A stretch of 12,357 bases of DNA. Source: an uncultured Lachnospiraceae bacterium. GTDB lineage: Bacteria > Bacillota > Clostridia > Lachnospirales > Lachnospiraceae. Under the pieces are notes generated by a model. That model did not search any database and had not been told where the DNA came from. It saw only the letters and a list, made by a program, of their open reading frames with translations. The stretch is taken from positions 1 to 12,357 of the forward strand of contig CAJUPF010000082.1 in the NCBI GenBank assembly GCA_910588565.1, given 5' to 3'. Made by a program: the position numbers and the translations under genes. The first letter of the stretch is position 1, and every line of letters starts with the position of its first letter. Below, one piece after another: positions 1-7,073 of the stretch.

Positions 1-53
1 AGAGCACCTGACTCTTAATCAGGGTGTCCAGGGTTCGAACCCCTGGTGGCGCA
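1..53 (+). tRNA. tRNA-Lys (anticodon CTT), 3' portion
   Basis: The window opens inside a tRNA, so the acceptor 5' strand and most of the D arm are missing. The anticodon stem is CCTGA (7-11) with TCAGG (19-23), and its 7-base loop carries anticodon CTT at 14-16, which reads AAG lysine codons. The T stem is CAGGG (29-33) with CCCTG (41-45) around the canonical TTCGAAC loop. The 3' acceptor strand GTGGCGC (46-52) is followed by discriminator A53. No CCA is encoded, because TTG follows, so the CCA end must be added post-transcriptionally. The next gene is an unrelated phosphatase beyond a terminator. Confidence 0.95.
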
Positions 54-57
54 TTGT

Positions 58-104
58 AAACACTGATTTTGCGGACATAAGAGCCGTGGGGTCGGTGTTT
101 TTCT
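58..104 (+). terminator. Rho-independent terminator of the tRNA transcript
   Basis: AAACACTGA (58-66) pairs with TCGGTGTTT (92-100), nine pairs including one T-G wobble. The run of five T at 98-102 overlaps the end of the stem. The loop is long (25 bases) but contains a small inner CGG/CCG helix. It starts five bases after the tRNA end, as expected for a tRNA operon terminator. Confidence 0.6.
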
Positions 105-143
105 TCGTTATACGGGAAATATCTGCAGAGGAGGAAACATAAT

Positions 144-794
144 ATGAATGATACGGTGAAAGCAGTGATATTTGATTTGGACGGAACATTATTGGATACC
201 ATAGATGATTTGGCGGACAGCGTGAACGCGGCCCTGGAAATTTGTCAGTATCCTGCAAAAAGTGTTAGTCAGATACGCACTTATGTGGGAAACGGAATCC
301 GCAAACTGATAGAACGCAGTTTAGAAGGCGGTATGGAAAATCCTGATTTTGAAAAAGTATTTCAGACATTCCGGGAGCATTATAAGACGAATTGCCAGAA
401 TAAAACAAAACCCTATGATGGGATTATGGATTTGCTTCGTTTTTTAAAGGCGGAAGGAAAAAAACTTGCTATTGTATCGAATAAAGCTGATTTTGCAGTA
501 AAAAAATTAAATCAGGCATATTTTCCTGAATTTGATATGATAGCAATTGGAGAGCGGGAGGGAGTTGAGAGAAAGCCCGCGCCGGATATGGTCGTCCAGG
601 CTTTGCAGGAACTGGGCGTTTCAAAGGGAGAGGCAGTTTACATAGGAGATTCTGAAGTAGATATCGCAACAGCGTCCAATGCCGGATTGCCCTGCATCAG
701 CGTATTGTGGGGATTTCGGAGCAAAGCGCTTCTCGAAGATCATGGAGCAAAGCGCTTTGCCAGAACTCCGGAGGATGTTCGTTTGTTGTTATAA
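144..794 (+). CDS. HAD-superfamily phosphatase, phosphoglycolate phosphatase-like
   Basis: This 216-residue cytoplasmic hydrolase shows all four HAD motifs. Motif I is DLDGT, with nucleophile Asp11 and acid/base Asp13. Motif II is Ser112 in IVSNK. Motif III is Lys144 in RKPAPD. Motif IV is GDSEVD (168-173), which binds Mg2+. The helical cap inserted after motif I and the WGFRS stretch (189-193) resemble the Gph/PpaX group, which hydrolyses small phosphate esters such as 2-phosphoglycolate or pyrophosphate. The exact substrate cannot be read from the sequence. A strong GAGGAGG ribosome site ends 9 bases before the ATG. It stands alone between a tRNA terminator and the opposing trmB. The 241 bases after it (795-1035) hold no gene and no convincing terminator that I can see. 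Confidence 0.9.
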   Translation: MNDTVKAVIFDLDGTLLDTIDDLADSVNAALEICQYPAKSVSQIRTYVGNGIRKLIERSLEGGMENPDFEKVFQTFREHYKTNCQNKTKPYDGIMDLLRFLKAEGKKLAIVSNKADFAVKKLNQAYFPEFDMIAIGEREGVERKPAPDMVVQALQELGVSKGEAVYIGDSEVDIATASNAGLPCISVLWGFRSKALLEDHGAKRFARTPEDVRLLL

Positions 795-1035
795 GGATAC
801 GAGTTTCCTTATGTTGTACATTAATGCAGATTTAATAAATAGCAGACTTCCTGAAAGGATTTCCGGATACAGTTAATTTTACATGGCAGAAAGCGGTTTT
901 TGTAGAAAAATTTACAGCATCGGTTCCATTTTCGTCTGCGGCAGCAGCATTTGCGTCCCATAGCGCCCTTCTTTTTCAGATTTTATGTATCATATGCAGC
1001 ATAAAGTAAGTTGTGATGTGGATATCCGGGGCGTA

Positions 1036-1674
1036 TTATGGGGAGGCAATCAGTTTATAGATTGGATTCCCCATAGAAGAAAATTTCTGTTCATATTCTG
1101 TCATAATATTTCCCTGGTTCATGGAGGAATCGTGATGCAGATCTAGGGTATAAGCATCGAGATTCCAGCCAGAATCCGGTATCTCTTTCAGGGAAAACTC
1201 GAACAAATTACGATTATCTGTCTTAAATTCAATACGGCCAGAAGGCGATAAAATCTGGCGGTACCGCTCTAAAAACGTTCCAGAGGTTAATCTCCGCTTT
1301 GCATGGCGGTCTTTGGGCCATGGATCTGAGAAATTCAAATAAATCCGATCTGCTTCGCCCGCAGAAAATATGTCAGGAAGGATTTTTGCGTCGATACACA
1401 AAAAGTGCAGATTATCCAGCGGTTCCTGTTCCATTTTCTGTAAGGCACGCAGCAGGACGCTGGTATAACGTTCGACGCCGATATAATTGATCTGGGGATT
1501 TTTTCTGGCAAGCGCCATAATAAACTGGCCTTTTCCCATGCCGATTTCAATGTGGATTGGATTGTCATTGGCTAGAACGGTGTGCCAGGTTCCTTTTAAT
1601 TCTTCCGGGTGTTTGATGCACCAGGGGCTGTTTGCCACAGCCTCATCGGCTCCTTTTATATTACGTAAGCGCAT
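1036..1674 (-). CDS. trmB: tRNA (guanine-N7-)-methyltransferase TrmB
   Basis: TrmB uses S-adenosylmethionine to methylate G46 in the tRNA variable loop. The 212-residue product, starting MRLRNIKGADE, shows the SAM-binding loop EIGMGKGQF (43-51), the family motif SDPWPK (116-121) followed by a basic RHAKRR stretch, and TEYEQKF (192-198) in the substrate pocket. Length and first residues match the usual family form. An in-frame ATG 60 bases upstream (1734) would add a non-family N-terminus. The 1674 ATG is preferred because GAGG lies 8 bases before it. It is transcribed away from the carboxypeptidase gene and converges with the HAD gene. No clear terminator follows it. Confidence 0.95.
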   Translation of the reverse strand: MRLRNIKGADEAVANSPWCIKHPEELKGTWHTVLANDNPIHIEIGMGKGQFIMALARKNPQINYIGVERYTSVLLRALQKMEQEPLDNLHFLCIDAKILPDIFSAGEADRIYLNFSDPWPKDRHAKRRLTSGTFLERYRQILSPSGRIEFKTDNRNLFEFSLKEIPDSGWNLDAYTLDLHHDSSMNQGNIMTEYEQKFSSMGNPIYKLIASP

Positions 1675-1766
1675 GTGTTTTTCCTCATCTGTTCTGAAAT
1701 TTTGTTGGATCTGTTTCCATATGCTATTTATCATATAATAAAATGCAAAGAATTAAAAGATAATTA

Positions 1767-1795
1767 TTGCACATCTTAAAAGGTAAGTCTATACT
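1767..1795 (+). promoter_or_regulatory. Vegetative-type promoter for the carboxypeptidase gene
   Basis: A -35 box TTGCAC (1767-1772) is separated by exactly 17 bases from a -10 box TATACT (1790-1795). A second overlapping TATAAT lies at 1795-1800 but has no good -35 at normal spacing. The promoter lies upstream of the palindromic element, so the element should be transcribed as part of the carboxypeptidase 5' untranslated region. Inferred from consensus match only. Confidence 0.55.
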
Positions 1796-1812
1796 ATAAT
1801 AGTCAAATTACC

Positions 1813-1970
1813 AGTGACTAGTAACAGTTCATCCTTCGGATTCACTGTTACGGAATCCGCCCATTTAAAGTTCGCCATGCGGCGAAGGGGAGGATTCCAT
1901 TCCAGCCTTTCCGTATTCTCAGGACTTTGCAGCAAGTGCAAAGTCCTGGGATGAACTGTTACAGTGACTA
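1813..1970. mobile_element. 142-bp MITE-like palindromic element with flanking 8-bp duplication
   Basis: GTAACAGTTCATCC (1821-1834) is perfectly inverted as GGATGAACTGTTAC (1949-1962). Directly outside both ends lies the same 8-base direct repeat AGTGACTA (1813-1820 and 1963-1970), the footprint expected of a target-site duplication. The interior contains no ORF but further perfect helices: GGAATCC/GGATTCC (1852-1858 with 1892-1898), TTCGCC/GGCGAA (1871-1876 with 1881-1886) and a 10-bp stem AGGACTTTGC/GCAAAGTCCT (1921-1930 with 1938-1947). As RNA or as extruded DNA it would fold into a branched cloverleaf. A miniature inverted-repeat transposable element is the best reading. The parent transposase family is not identifiable here. 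Confidence 0.65.
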
Positions 1971-1978
1971 TTACAAAA

Positions 1979-1985
1979 AGAGAGG
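1979..1985 (+). promoter_or_regulatory. Ribosome-binding site fixing a TTG start
   Basis: AGAGAGG ends nine bases before the TTG at 1995. The nearby ATG at 1987 is in a frame that stops within four codons. The ribosome site and the following signal peptide therefore support initiation at TTG. Confidence 0.65.
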
Positions 1986-1994
1986 TATGTTCCC

Positions 1995-3446
1995 TTGAAG
2001 ATAAAGAGAAAAATTACAGGTTTATTGAGTATTATGTTACTTATTCTGTGCAGTGTTATGGAAACAGTGCAGGCAGGAACAGCAGATGACAGCCAGTACT
2101 GGCCCGCCGGCCCGGAAATAGTTTCTTCTGCCGGGCTTGTAATGGAAGCGGATACCGGGACGATTCTATATGAGAAAAATATCCATGAGGCGCATTATCC
2201 GGCAAGTATTACAAAGATTCTGACTACGCTTCTGGTATTGGAAAACAGCAGCATGGATGAAGTTGTTACATTTTCCCATGATTCGGTATATAATACGGAA
2301 GGTTCCGGGATTGCCAGGGATGTAGGTGAAGAAATGACAATGGAGCAGTGTCTGTATGGCGTGATGCTGGCTTCCGCAAATGAATGTGCATATGCAGTAG
2401 CGGAGCATGTGGGAGGCGATATCGGCAGTTTTGTCAATATGATGAATGAACGGGCTTCGCTGCTTGGCTGCCAGGATACCCATTTCAGCAACTGTAACGG
2501 CCTGCCGGCTGACGATCATTATACCAGCGCCTATGATATGGCGTTGATTGCAAGAGAGGCTTATCAGAATGAAGCATTCCGTATTATATGCGGTACAAAA
2601 AAATATACGATTCCATTTACCAATAAGCATACGGATGAGGAGACGTATCTGCAGAACCATCATCAGATGCTCTATCCTTTAAAAACCACCAAATATCTGT
2701 ATGATTACTGCCTGGGAGGCAAAACAGGATATACTACCGTGGCGAATAATACGCTGGTTACTTATGCGGAAAAAGACGGGGTTACACTGATCTGCGTGGT
2801 TTTAGATGCGCCTGCAGGAAGCCATTATGAGGATACCAGGGCTCTGTTCGATTTCTGCTTTGATAATTTTAAAAAAGTAAATGTTTCGGATTATGAAAAT
2901 TCTGATTCCAGGAAAAAAGAGAGTGAAGGAATACTGGGCAATTACGAGCCTTTTGTGGCGCTAGATGTTTCCAGCAGTGTGATTCTTCCAATTACGGCGG
3001 AGTTTTCAGATACGGCCCAGGAAGTAGTATATAATGAAGAAGATCAGGATGTTCTTGGAAGCATTCAGTATACCTATGCCGGACGTTTTGTTGGCAGTGC
3101 GGATATTACCGCTACAAATGCTGTTGTGGAAGCGTATCAATTCCAGGACAAAAACACGGCCGCCACGGAAAGCCTGATGGAAGATATTACAGATACAGAA
3201 CATACGACAGAAGAAAAAAGCAGACTGCCAGTGGATATACAGATTGATCTGCGGCTGGTTCTGTTTGTTCTGTTTGGGATTCTGCTTTTGGGAGCGCTTA
3301 TTTTCCTGATCTGGAAATTTATTGATAATTTTTATATTATCCGCCGTAAACTGAACCTGGGCGGCAGAGAACGATCGCCTTATAAGACGATTGAGACAAA
3401 TAAAATGTACCGGAAAGGACGCCACCGGAGATGGTTCAAGAGGTAA
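1995..3446 (+). CDS. D-alanyl-D-alanine carboxypeptidase (low-molecular-weight PBP, DacF-like)
   Basis: This 483-residue serine peptidase (peptidase S11 family) trims the terminal D-Ala from peptidoglycan stem peptides outside the membrane. Residues 1-27 form a signal peptide with a likely cleavage after TVQA. The catalytic signature is complete: SITK with nucleophile Ser71 and Lys74, SAN at 127-129, and KTG at 243-245. Residues of about 295-390 resemble the beta-rich PBP5 C-terminal domain. A transmembrane helix at about 419-440 is followed by a strongly basic cytoplasmic tail of about 43 residues, so it is anchored by a true C-terminal membrane span rather than the amphipathic helix typical of E. 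coli PBP5. Start is TTG. The 5' leader carries a folded palindromic element. The stop codon lies five bases before the decarboxylase ATG, suggesting translational coupling. Confidence 0.92.
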   Translation: MKIKRKITGLLSIMLLILCSVMETVQAGTADDSQYWPAGPEIVSSAGLVMEADTGTILYEKNIHEAHYPASITKILTTLLVLENSSMDEVVTFSHDSVYNTEGSGIARDVGEEMTMEQCLYGVMLASANECAYAVAEHVGGDIGSFVNMMNERASLLGCQDTHFSNCNGLPADDHYTSAYDMALIAREAYQNEAFRIICGTKKYTIPFTNKHTDEETYLQNHHQMLYPLKTTKYLYDYCLGGKTGYTTVANNTLVTYAEKDGVTLICVVLDAPAGSHYEDTRALFDFCFDNFKKVNVSDYENSDSRKKESEGILGNYEPFVALDVSSSVILPITAEFSDTAQEVVYNEEDQDVLGSIQYTYAGRFVGSADITATNAVVEAYQFQDKNTAATESLMEDITDTEHTTEEKSRLPVDIQIDLRLVLFVLFGILLLGALIFLIWKFIDNFYIIRRKLNLGGRERSPYKTIETNKMYRKGRHRRWFKR

Positions 3447-3451
3447 AGAAT

Positions 3452-4876
3452 ATGGCACTGGATACAAAACTGGAAGCGTATGCCAAATGTGATGTATATC
3501 CTTTTCATATGCCGGGCCATAAACGCAGTCCGCTTGCTATGCCCAATCCCTATATGATTGATATTACGGAAATTGACGGTTTTGACAACCTGCATCAGGC
3601 TGAGGGAATTTTAAAGGAAGCCGAAGCGCGTGCGGCCAAATTGTATGGCGCAGAACGGAGTTATTATCTGATCAATGGCAGTACCTGTGGTCTGCTTGCG
3701 GCCATTTCTGCCGCAGTTCCGGTAAAAGGCAGGCTTCTGATGGCCAGAAATGCCCATAAAGCGGTTTATCATGCGGCATACCTGAGAATGTCCGCTGTTA
3801 CATATTTAAATCCCTGTGTGACAGAATTTGGCATTCAGGGAGCAGTAGATCCGGATGAAGTAAAACAGAAGCTGAGGGAAGATCCAAAGATTGTCGCAGT
3901 TGTGATTACATCGCCAACCTACGAGGGAATTGTCTCCGATATTGCGGCGATTGCCGGAATTGTACATGCATATCAGATTCCGTTGATTGTAGACGAGGCA
4001 CATGGGGCGCATTTCGGATTTCACAGAATGTTTCCGGAAACAGCCGTACGGCTTGGGGCGGATGTAGTGATCCAGAGTATGCATAAAGTGCTGCCATCGC
4101 TGACCCAGACGGCTCTTTTACATCTTCAGTCGGAATATATTGATTCAAAGATTTTGGAAAAATTTCTGGGGATTTATCAGACGAGTTCCCCTTCTTATGT
4201 TCTGATGGCAGGAATGGAAAAGTGTATTCGTCTGTTAAAAGAGCAGGGAGAAATGCTTTTTGAAAGCTATGCGGGAAAGCTGATGGATTTTTACCGGAAG
4301 GCGGAGCGGTTTTCAAAGATACATCTGATGAACAGAAGCGATTTTAACAGCGGCGAACTGTATGATCTGGATGCCTCCAAACTTGTAATTTCCGTGAAAC
4401 ATACGACTATGACGGGAAATGATCTTTATCAGAATCTGCTTCGCAGGCATCATCTTCAGCTGGAAATGTTTTCAGGGTTTTATGCGCTTGGGATGACGAG
4501 TATAATGGATCGGGAAGAGGGATTTCACAGGCTTTTTTCTGCATTGGAGGAAACAGAGCGTGACGCTGTTCTGGAAGAACAGGATGGGCAAAAGAGTATG
4601 GAACTGATCCGGAAACTGTACGCGCCAAAGAAGAAACGGGCAGAGTTGTACCAGGCGATGGAGCTTCCCATAAAGCGGGTTTCTTTTCAAGAGGCGGCAG
4701 GAATGGTATCAGGCAGTATGATCAGTCTGTACCCGCCTGGGATTCCGATTCTTCTTCCCGGAGAAATCATAGAAGAGGATTTTTTAAAAAATATTCGAAA
4801 ATGCCCGGAATTTCAGTTAAATCTGCAGGGAATTGCCGATATAATGAATGAGAAAATAGATATTGCCATTCTATGA
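3452..4876 (+). CDS. PLP-dependent Orn/Lys/Arg decarboxylase family protein (YaaO/SpeA type)
   Basis: This 474-residue fold-type I decarboxylase removes the alpha-carboxyl group of a basic amino acid, giving a diamine or agmatine. It begins with the family signature YPFHMPGHKR (16-25). It continues with GSTCG (76-80), which binds the PLP phosphate, and DEAHGAH (181-187), whose Asp181 contacts the pyridine nitrogen. QSMHKVLPSLTQ follows, with Schiff-base Lys212. The length fits the short Firmicute form rather than the long inducible enterobacterial enzymes. An ATG at 3431 overlaps the upstream gene and has no spaced ribosome site. The ATG at 3452 has AAGAGG eight bases before it and gives the normal family start. 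Substrate (arginine, lysine or ornithine) is not determinable by eye. In B. subtilis yaaO occupies the equivalent operon position. Confidence 0.88.
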   Translation: MALDTKLEAYAKCDVYPFHMPGHKRSPLAMPNPYMIDITEIDGFDNLHQAEGILKEAEARAAKLYGAERSYYLINGSTCGLLAAISAAVPVKGRLLMARNAHKAVYHAAYLRMSAVTYLNPCVTEFGIQGAVDPDEVKQKLREDPKIVAVVITSPTYEGIVSDIAAIAGIVHAYQIPLIVDEAHGAHFGFHRMFPETAVRLGADVVIQSMHKVLPSLTQTALLHLQSEYIDSKILEKFLGIYQTSSPSYVLMAGMEKCIRLLKEQGEMLFESYAGKLMDFYRKAERFSKIHLMNRSDFNSGELYDLDASKLVISVKHTTMTGNDLYQNLLRRHHLQLEMFSGFYALGMTSIMDREEGFHRLFSALEETERDAVLEEQDGQKSMELIRKLYAPKKKRAELYQAMELPIKRVSFQEAAGMVSGSMISLYPPGIPILLPGEIIEEDFLKNIRKCPEFQLNLQGIADIMNEKIDIAIL

Positions 4877-4888
4877 TTGCAAAAAGCA

Positions 4889-4897
4889 TGTTATAAT
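4889..4897 (+). promoter_or_regulatory. Extended -10 promoter for the gmk-like/yaaR/holB operon
   Basis: TGTTATAAT combines an extended TG motif with a perfect TATAAT (4892-4897). The hexamer at 17-base spacing (TTCTAT, 4869-4874) is a poor -35, as is common for extended -10 promoters. It lies in the 99-base gap after the decarboxylase, so the downstream genes can be expressed independently. Consensus-based inference. Confidence 0.5.
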
Positions 4898-4975
4898 GGG
4901 ATCAGGATAAACAAGAGAAATGCTCTAGGACTGCACAGAGTATGAAAAAGAATCTTTTGAACAGGATTACTGGGT

Positions 4976-5602
4976 ATGAATATGGGAAAAATCTTTTGTA
5001 TTATGGGAAAGAGTTCTTCCGGGAAGGATACTCTTTATAAGCAGCTTTTGGAAGAAGAGGGATTGCAGCTTTCCAGAATTATTCCATATACCACAAGGCC
5101 GCTCCGATCCGGTGAGATGGAAGGCGTGGAGTATTTTTTTACAGATGAGAAAAAGCTGAAAGAGCTGGAAGATGCGGATCAGATAATTGAACTTCGGGCT
5201 TACCATACGATACATGGCGTATGGAAATATTTTACGGTAAATGACGGGCAGATTGATCTGGCACAGAGGAATTATCTTATGATCGCTACGCTGGAAGCCT
5301 ATACGAAGATTCGGGATTATTTTGGCGCATCCCTGGTGGCGCCTGTTTATATTGAGGTAGAAGACGGACTGAGGCTGCAGCGGGCGTTGGATCGGGAGCG
5401 GCAGCAGAAGGAGCCGAAATACAAAGAACTCTGCCGGAGATTTCTTGCGGATTCGGAGGATTTTTCAGAGGAAAAGCTTGCAGAAGCAGGGATAGGACAA
5501 CGGTTTTTGAATATAAATCTGGAACGTACACGCAGAGAAATTGCAGATTATATCGATTCTTTTTTGACAGGGGGGAAATCAGATGGATTTAAAAGTCAAT
5601 GA
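4976..5602 (+). CDS. Guanylate-kinase-like P-loop protein (divergent)
   Basis: This 208-residue protein resembles guanylate kinase, which phosphorylates GMP to GDP. The P-loop is GKSSSGKDT (11-19). The GMP-binding region is recognisable as TTRPLRSGEMEG (39-50) followed by VEYFF. It departs from canonical Gmk in three places. The Walker A Ser/Thr after the lysine is Asp18. The usual HAE(V)xGNxYGT segment reads ELRAYHTIHGVWKYFT (72-87). The conserved DIDxQGA segment is ATLEAYTK (104-111). It may be a paralogue with altered nucleotide specificity or a regulator; a housekeeping gmk is probably elsewhere. It overlaps yaaR by 20 bases. Start may be ATG 4976 or ATG 4982, since no strong ribosome site decides. 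In Bacillus this operon slot holds tmk. Confidence 0.75.
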   Translation: MNMGKIFCIMGKSSSGKDTLYKQLLEEEGLQLSRIIPYTTRPLRSGEMEGVEYFFTDEKKLKELEDADQIIELRAYHTIHGVWKYFTVNDGQIDLAQRNYLMIATLEAYTKIRDYFGASLVAPVYIEVEDGLRLQRALDRERQQKEPKYKELCRRFLADSEDFSEEKLAEAGIGQRFLNINLERTRREIADYIDSFLTGGKSDGFKSQ

Positions 5603-6023
5603 AATGACTCCTGCGGCGGCGGCAGATGCGGTTGCAAAGCCTCAGGCGACCGGAGGAGATTTTAAATTTACGCTGACAAGCGCGATTCAGGAAGCCCAGC
5701 TGCAGGAACGTTTGAATACGCTGTTAAATGAGATTACAAACCAGGGGGATCGCATTGCGCAGCATATGGATATCCGGGATATGAAAAAATACCGGGGACT
5801 GGTAAAAGATTTCCTGAATGAAGTAGTAAACCGTTCCCATAAGTTTTCCAGAGAGAATTTTCTGGACAGAAGGGGCAGGCACAGAGTGTATGGGATTATC
5901 CGTCTGGTAGATGAGAATCTGGATGAACTGGCGGGTGAACTGGTAAAAGATGAGAAGGATCATCTTTCCATATTGGAGAAGATCGGTGAGATACAGGGGC
6001 TGCTGCTGGATATTTTTACTTAA
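5583..6023 (+). CDS. yaaR: YaaR-family protein (DUF327)
   Basis: This 146-residue, largely helical protein has a disordered Ala-rich N-terminus (about 1-25) followed by the DUF327 core. Recognisable core stretches include LNEITNQGDRIAQHMDIRDMKKYRGLVKDF in the middle and RRGRHRVYGIIRLVDENLDEL further on. No catalytic motif is evident, and the molecular function of the family is unknown. Identification rests on these core segments and on position: in B. subtilis yaaR directly precedes holB, as here. The ATG lies within the last codons of the kinase-like gene, with the purine-rich GGGGGGAAA just upstream as ribosome site, indicating translational coupling. Confidence 0.85.
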   Translation: MDLKVNEMTPAAAADAVAKPQATGGDFKFTLTSAIQEAQLQERLNTLLNEITNQGDRIAQHMDIRDMKKYRGLVKDFLNEVVNRSHKFSRENFLDRRGRHRVYGIIRLVDENLDELAGELVKDEKDHLSILEKIGEIQGLLLDIFT

Positions 6024-6070
6024 AGAGCGACAGTAAAGGAACAAAGAATCCGGGAGCCAAAAGGACAGAA

Positions 6071-7072
6071 ATGGGGGATAGGATGAAAGATTTTTCAAAT
6101 ATAATTGGACATGAAAACATAATTGAATATTTTCAACATGCAATCGCTGCGGATAAGGTTTCCCATGCCTGTATTTTAAACGGCCCGGACAGATCCGGCA
6201 AAATGATGCTTGCAGAAGCGTATGCCGCTGCGCTGCAGTGTGAAAAAGGCGGGACTTCTCCCTGCGGGACATGCCGTTCCTGCAAACAGGCGGCTGGAAA
6301 TAACCAGCCCGATATTATCTATATTACCCATGAAAAGACAAATACGCTGAGTGTGGACGATATCCGTACGCAGCTGAATGATGATATCGTATTAAAGCCA
6401 TACAGCAGCAGATACAAGGTTTATATTATCGATGAAGCGGAAAAGATGAATGTACAGGCACAGAACGCTTTGCTGAAAACCATAGAGGAGCCCCCGGCTT
6501 ATGCAGTGATTCTGCTTTTGACAGACAATGCGGACGGTTTTCTTCCTACAATTCTTTCAAGATGTGTGCGTCTGGATTTAAAGGCAGTGCCGGATGCCAA
6601 AATAAGGCGGTTTTTAATGGAAGAAAAGCAGATACCCAGTTATCAGGCGGATATCAGCGTGGCTTTTGCGCAGGGGACTGTGGGAAAGGCGATTCAGCTG
6701 GCAGGTTCCGAGCATTTCAATGAGATTAAAAATTCCGCGCTGCAGCTGATTAAAAGGTTAAAAGAAATTGATTTATATGAGATGACCCAGGCGGTCAGGC
6801 AGATTGCGGAATATAAGCTGGATATCAATGATTATTTTGACCTGATTATGATCTGGTATCGGGATGTGCTGATTTATAAAGCGACGGCGGACGTCAATAA
6901 ACTGATTTTCCAGGAGGAAATCTACAATATCAAAAAGGACGCCAGCCAGCGATCATATGGGAATATCGAGCATATTTTAAAAGCTTTGGAGAAGGCGAAA
7001 ATCCGTCTACGGGCAAATGTGAATTTTGAGCTTGTAATAGAACTTTTACTGTTTACTATAAAGGAGAATTAA
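6071..7072 (+). CDS. holB: DNA polymerase III delta' subunit (clamp loader)
   Basis: This 333-residue AAA+ protein is the delta' subunit of the clamp loader, which places the beta sliding clamp on primed DNA. It opens with DFSNIIGHENI, typical of the family. A degenerate Walker A follows, GPDRSGKM (38-45), keeping Lys44 but with Met for Ser/Thr. Next come the four zinc-binding cysteines Cys57, Cys65, Cys68 and Cys71, and a Walker B-like IIDEAEKM. QNALLKTIEEPP and the SRC motif in PTILSRC complete the signature. The C-terminal collar domain is helical. ATG 6071 has AAGGA five bases before it. ATG 6083 (MKDFSN) is an alternative closer to the usual family start. The gene ends one base before ricT. 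Confidence 0.92.
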   Translation: MGDRMKDFSNIIGHENIIEYFQHAIAADKVSHACILNGPDRSGKMMLAEAYAAALQCEKGGTSPCGTCRSCKQAAGNNQPDIIYITHEKTNTLSVDDIRTQLNDDIVLKPYSSRYKVYIIDEAEKMNVQAQNALLKTIEEPPAYAVILLLTDNADGFLPTILSRCVRLDLKAVPDAKIRRFLMEEKQIPSYQADISVAFAQGTVGKAIQLAGSEHFNEIKNSALQLIKRLKEIDLYEMTQAVRQIAEYKLDINDYFDLIMIWYRDVLIYKATADVNKLIFQEEIYNIKKDASQRSYGNIEHILKALEKAKIRLRANVNFELVIELLLFTIKEN

Positions 7073-7073
7073 G

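Noticed and set aside
791..812. ATAAGGA/TCCTTAT hairpin at the end of the HAD gene
   Set aside because: The stem is only seven bp, AT-rich and has no T tract after it, so it is not a convincing terminator.
679..876. Plus-strand ORF of 65 codons
   Set aside because: It overlaps the 3' end of the HAD gene in another frame, has no ribosome site and no recognisable motif.
4942..5040. Short ORF starting ATG AAA AAG AAT just before the kinase-like gene
   Set aside because: About 32 codons, out of frame and overlapping the kinase-like start, with no spaced ribosome site. It could be a leader peptide but nothing supports it.
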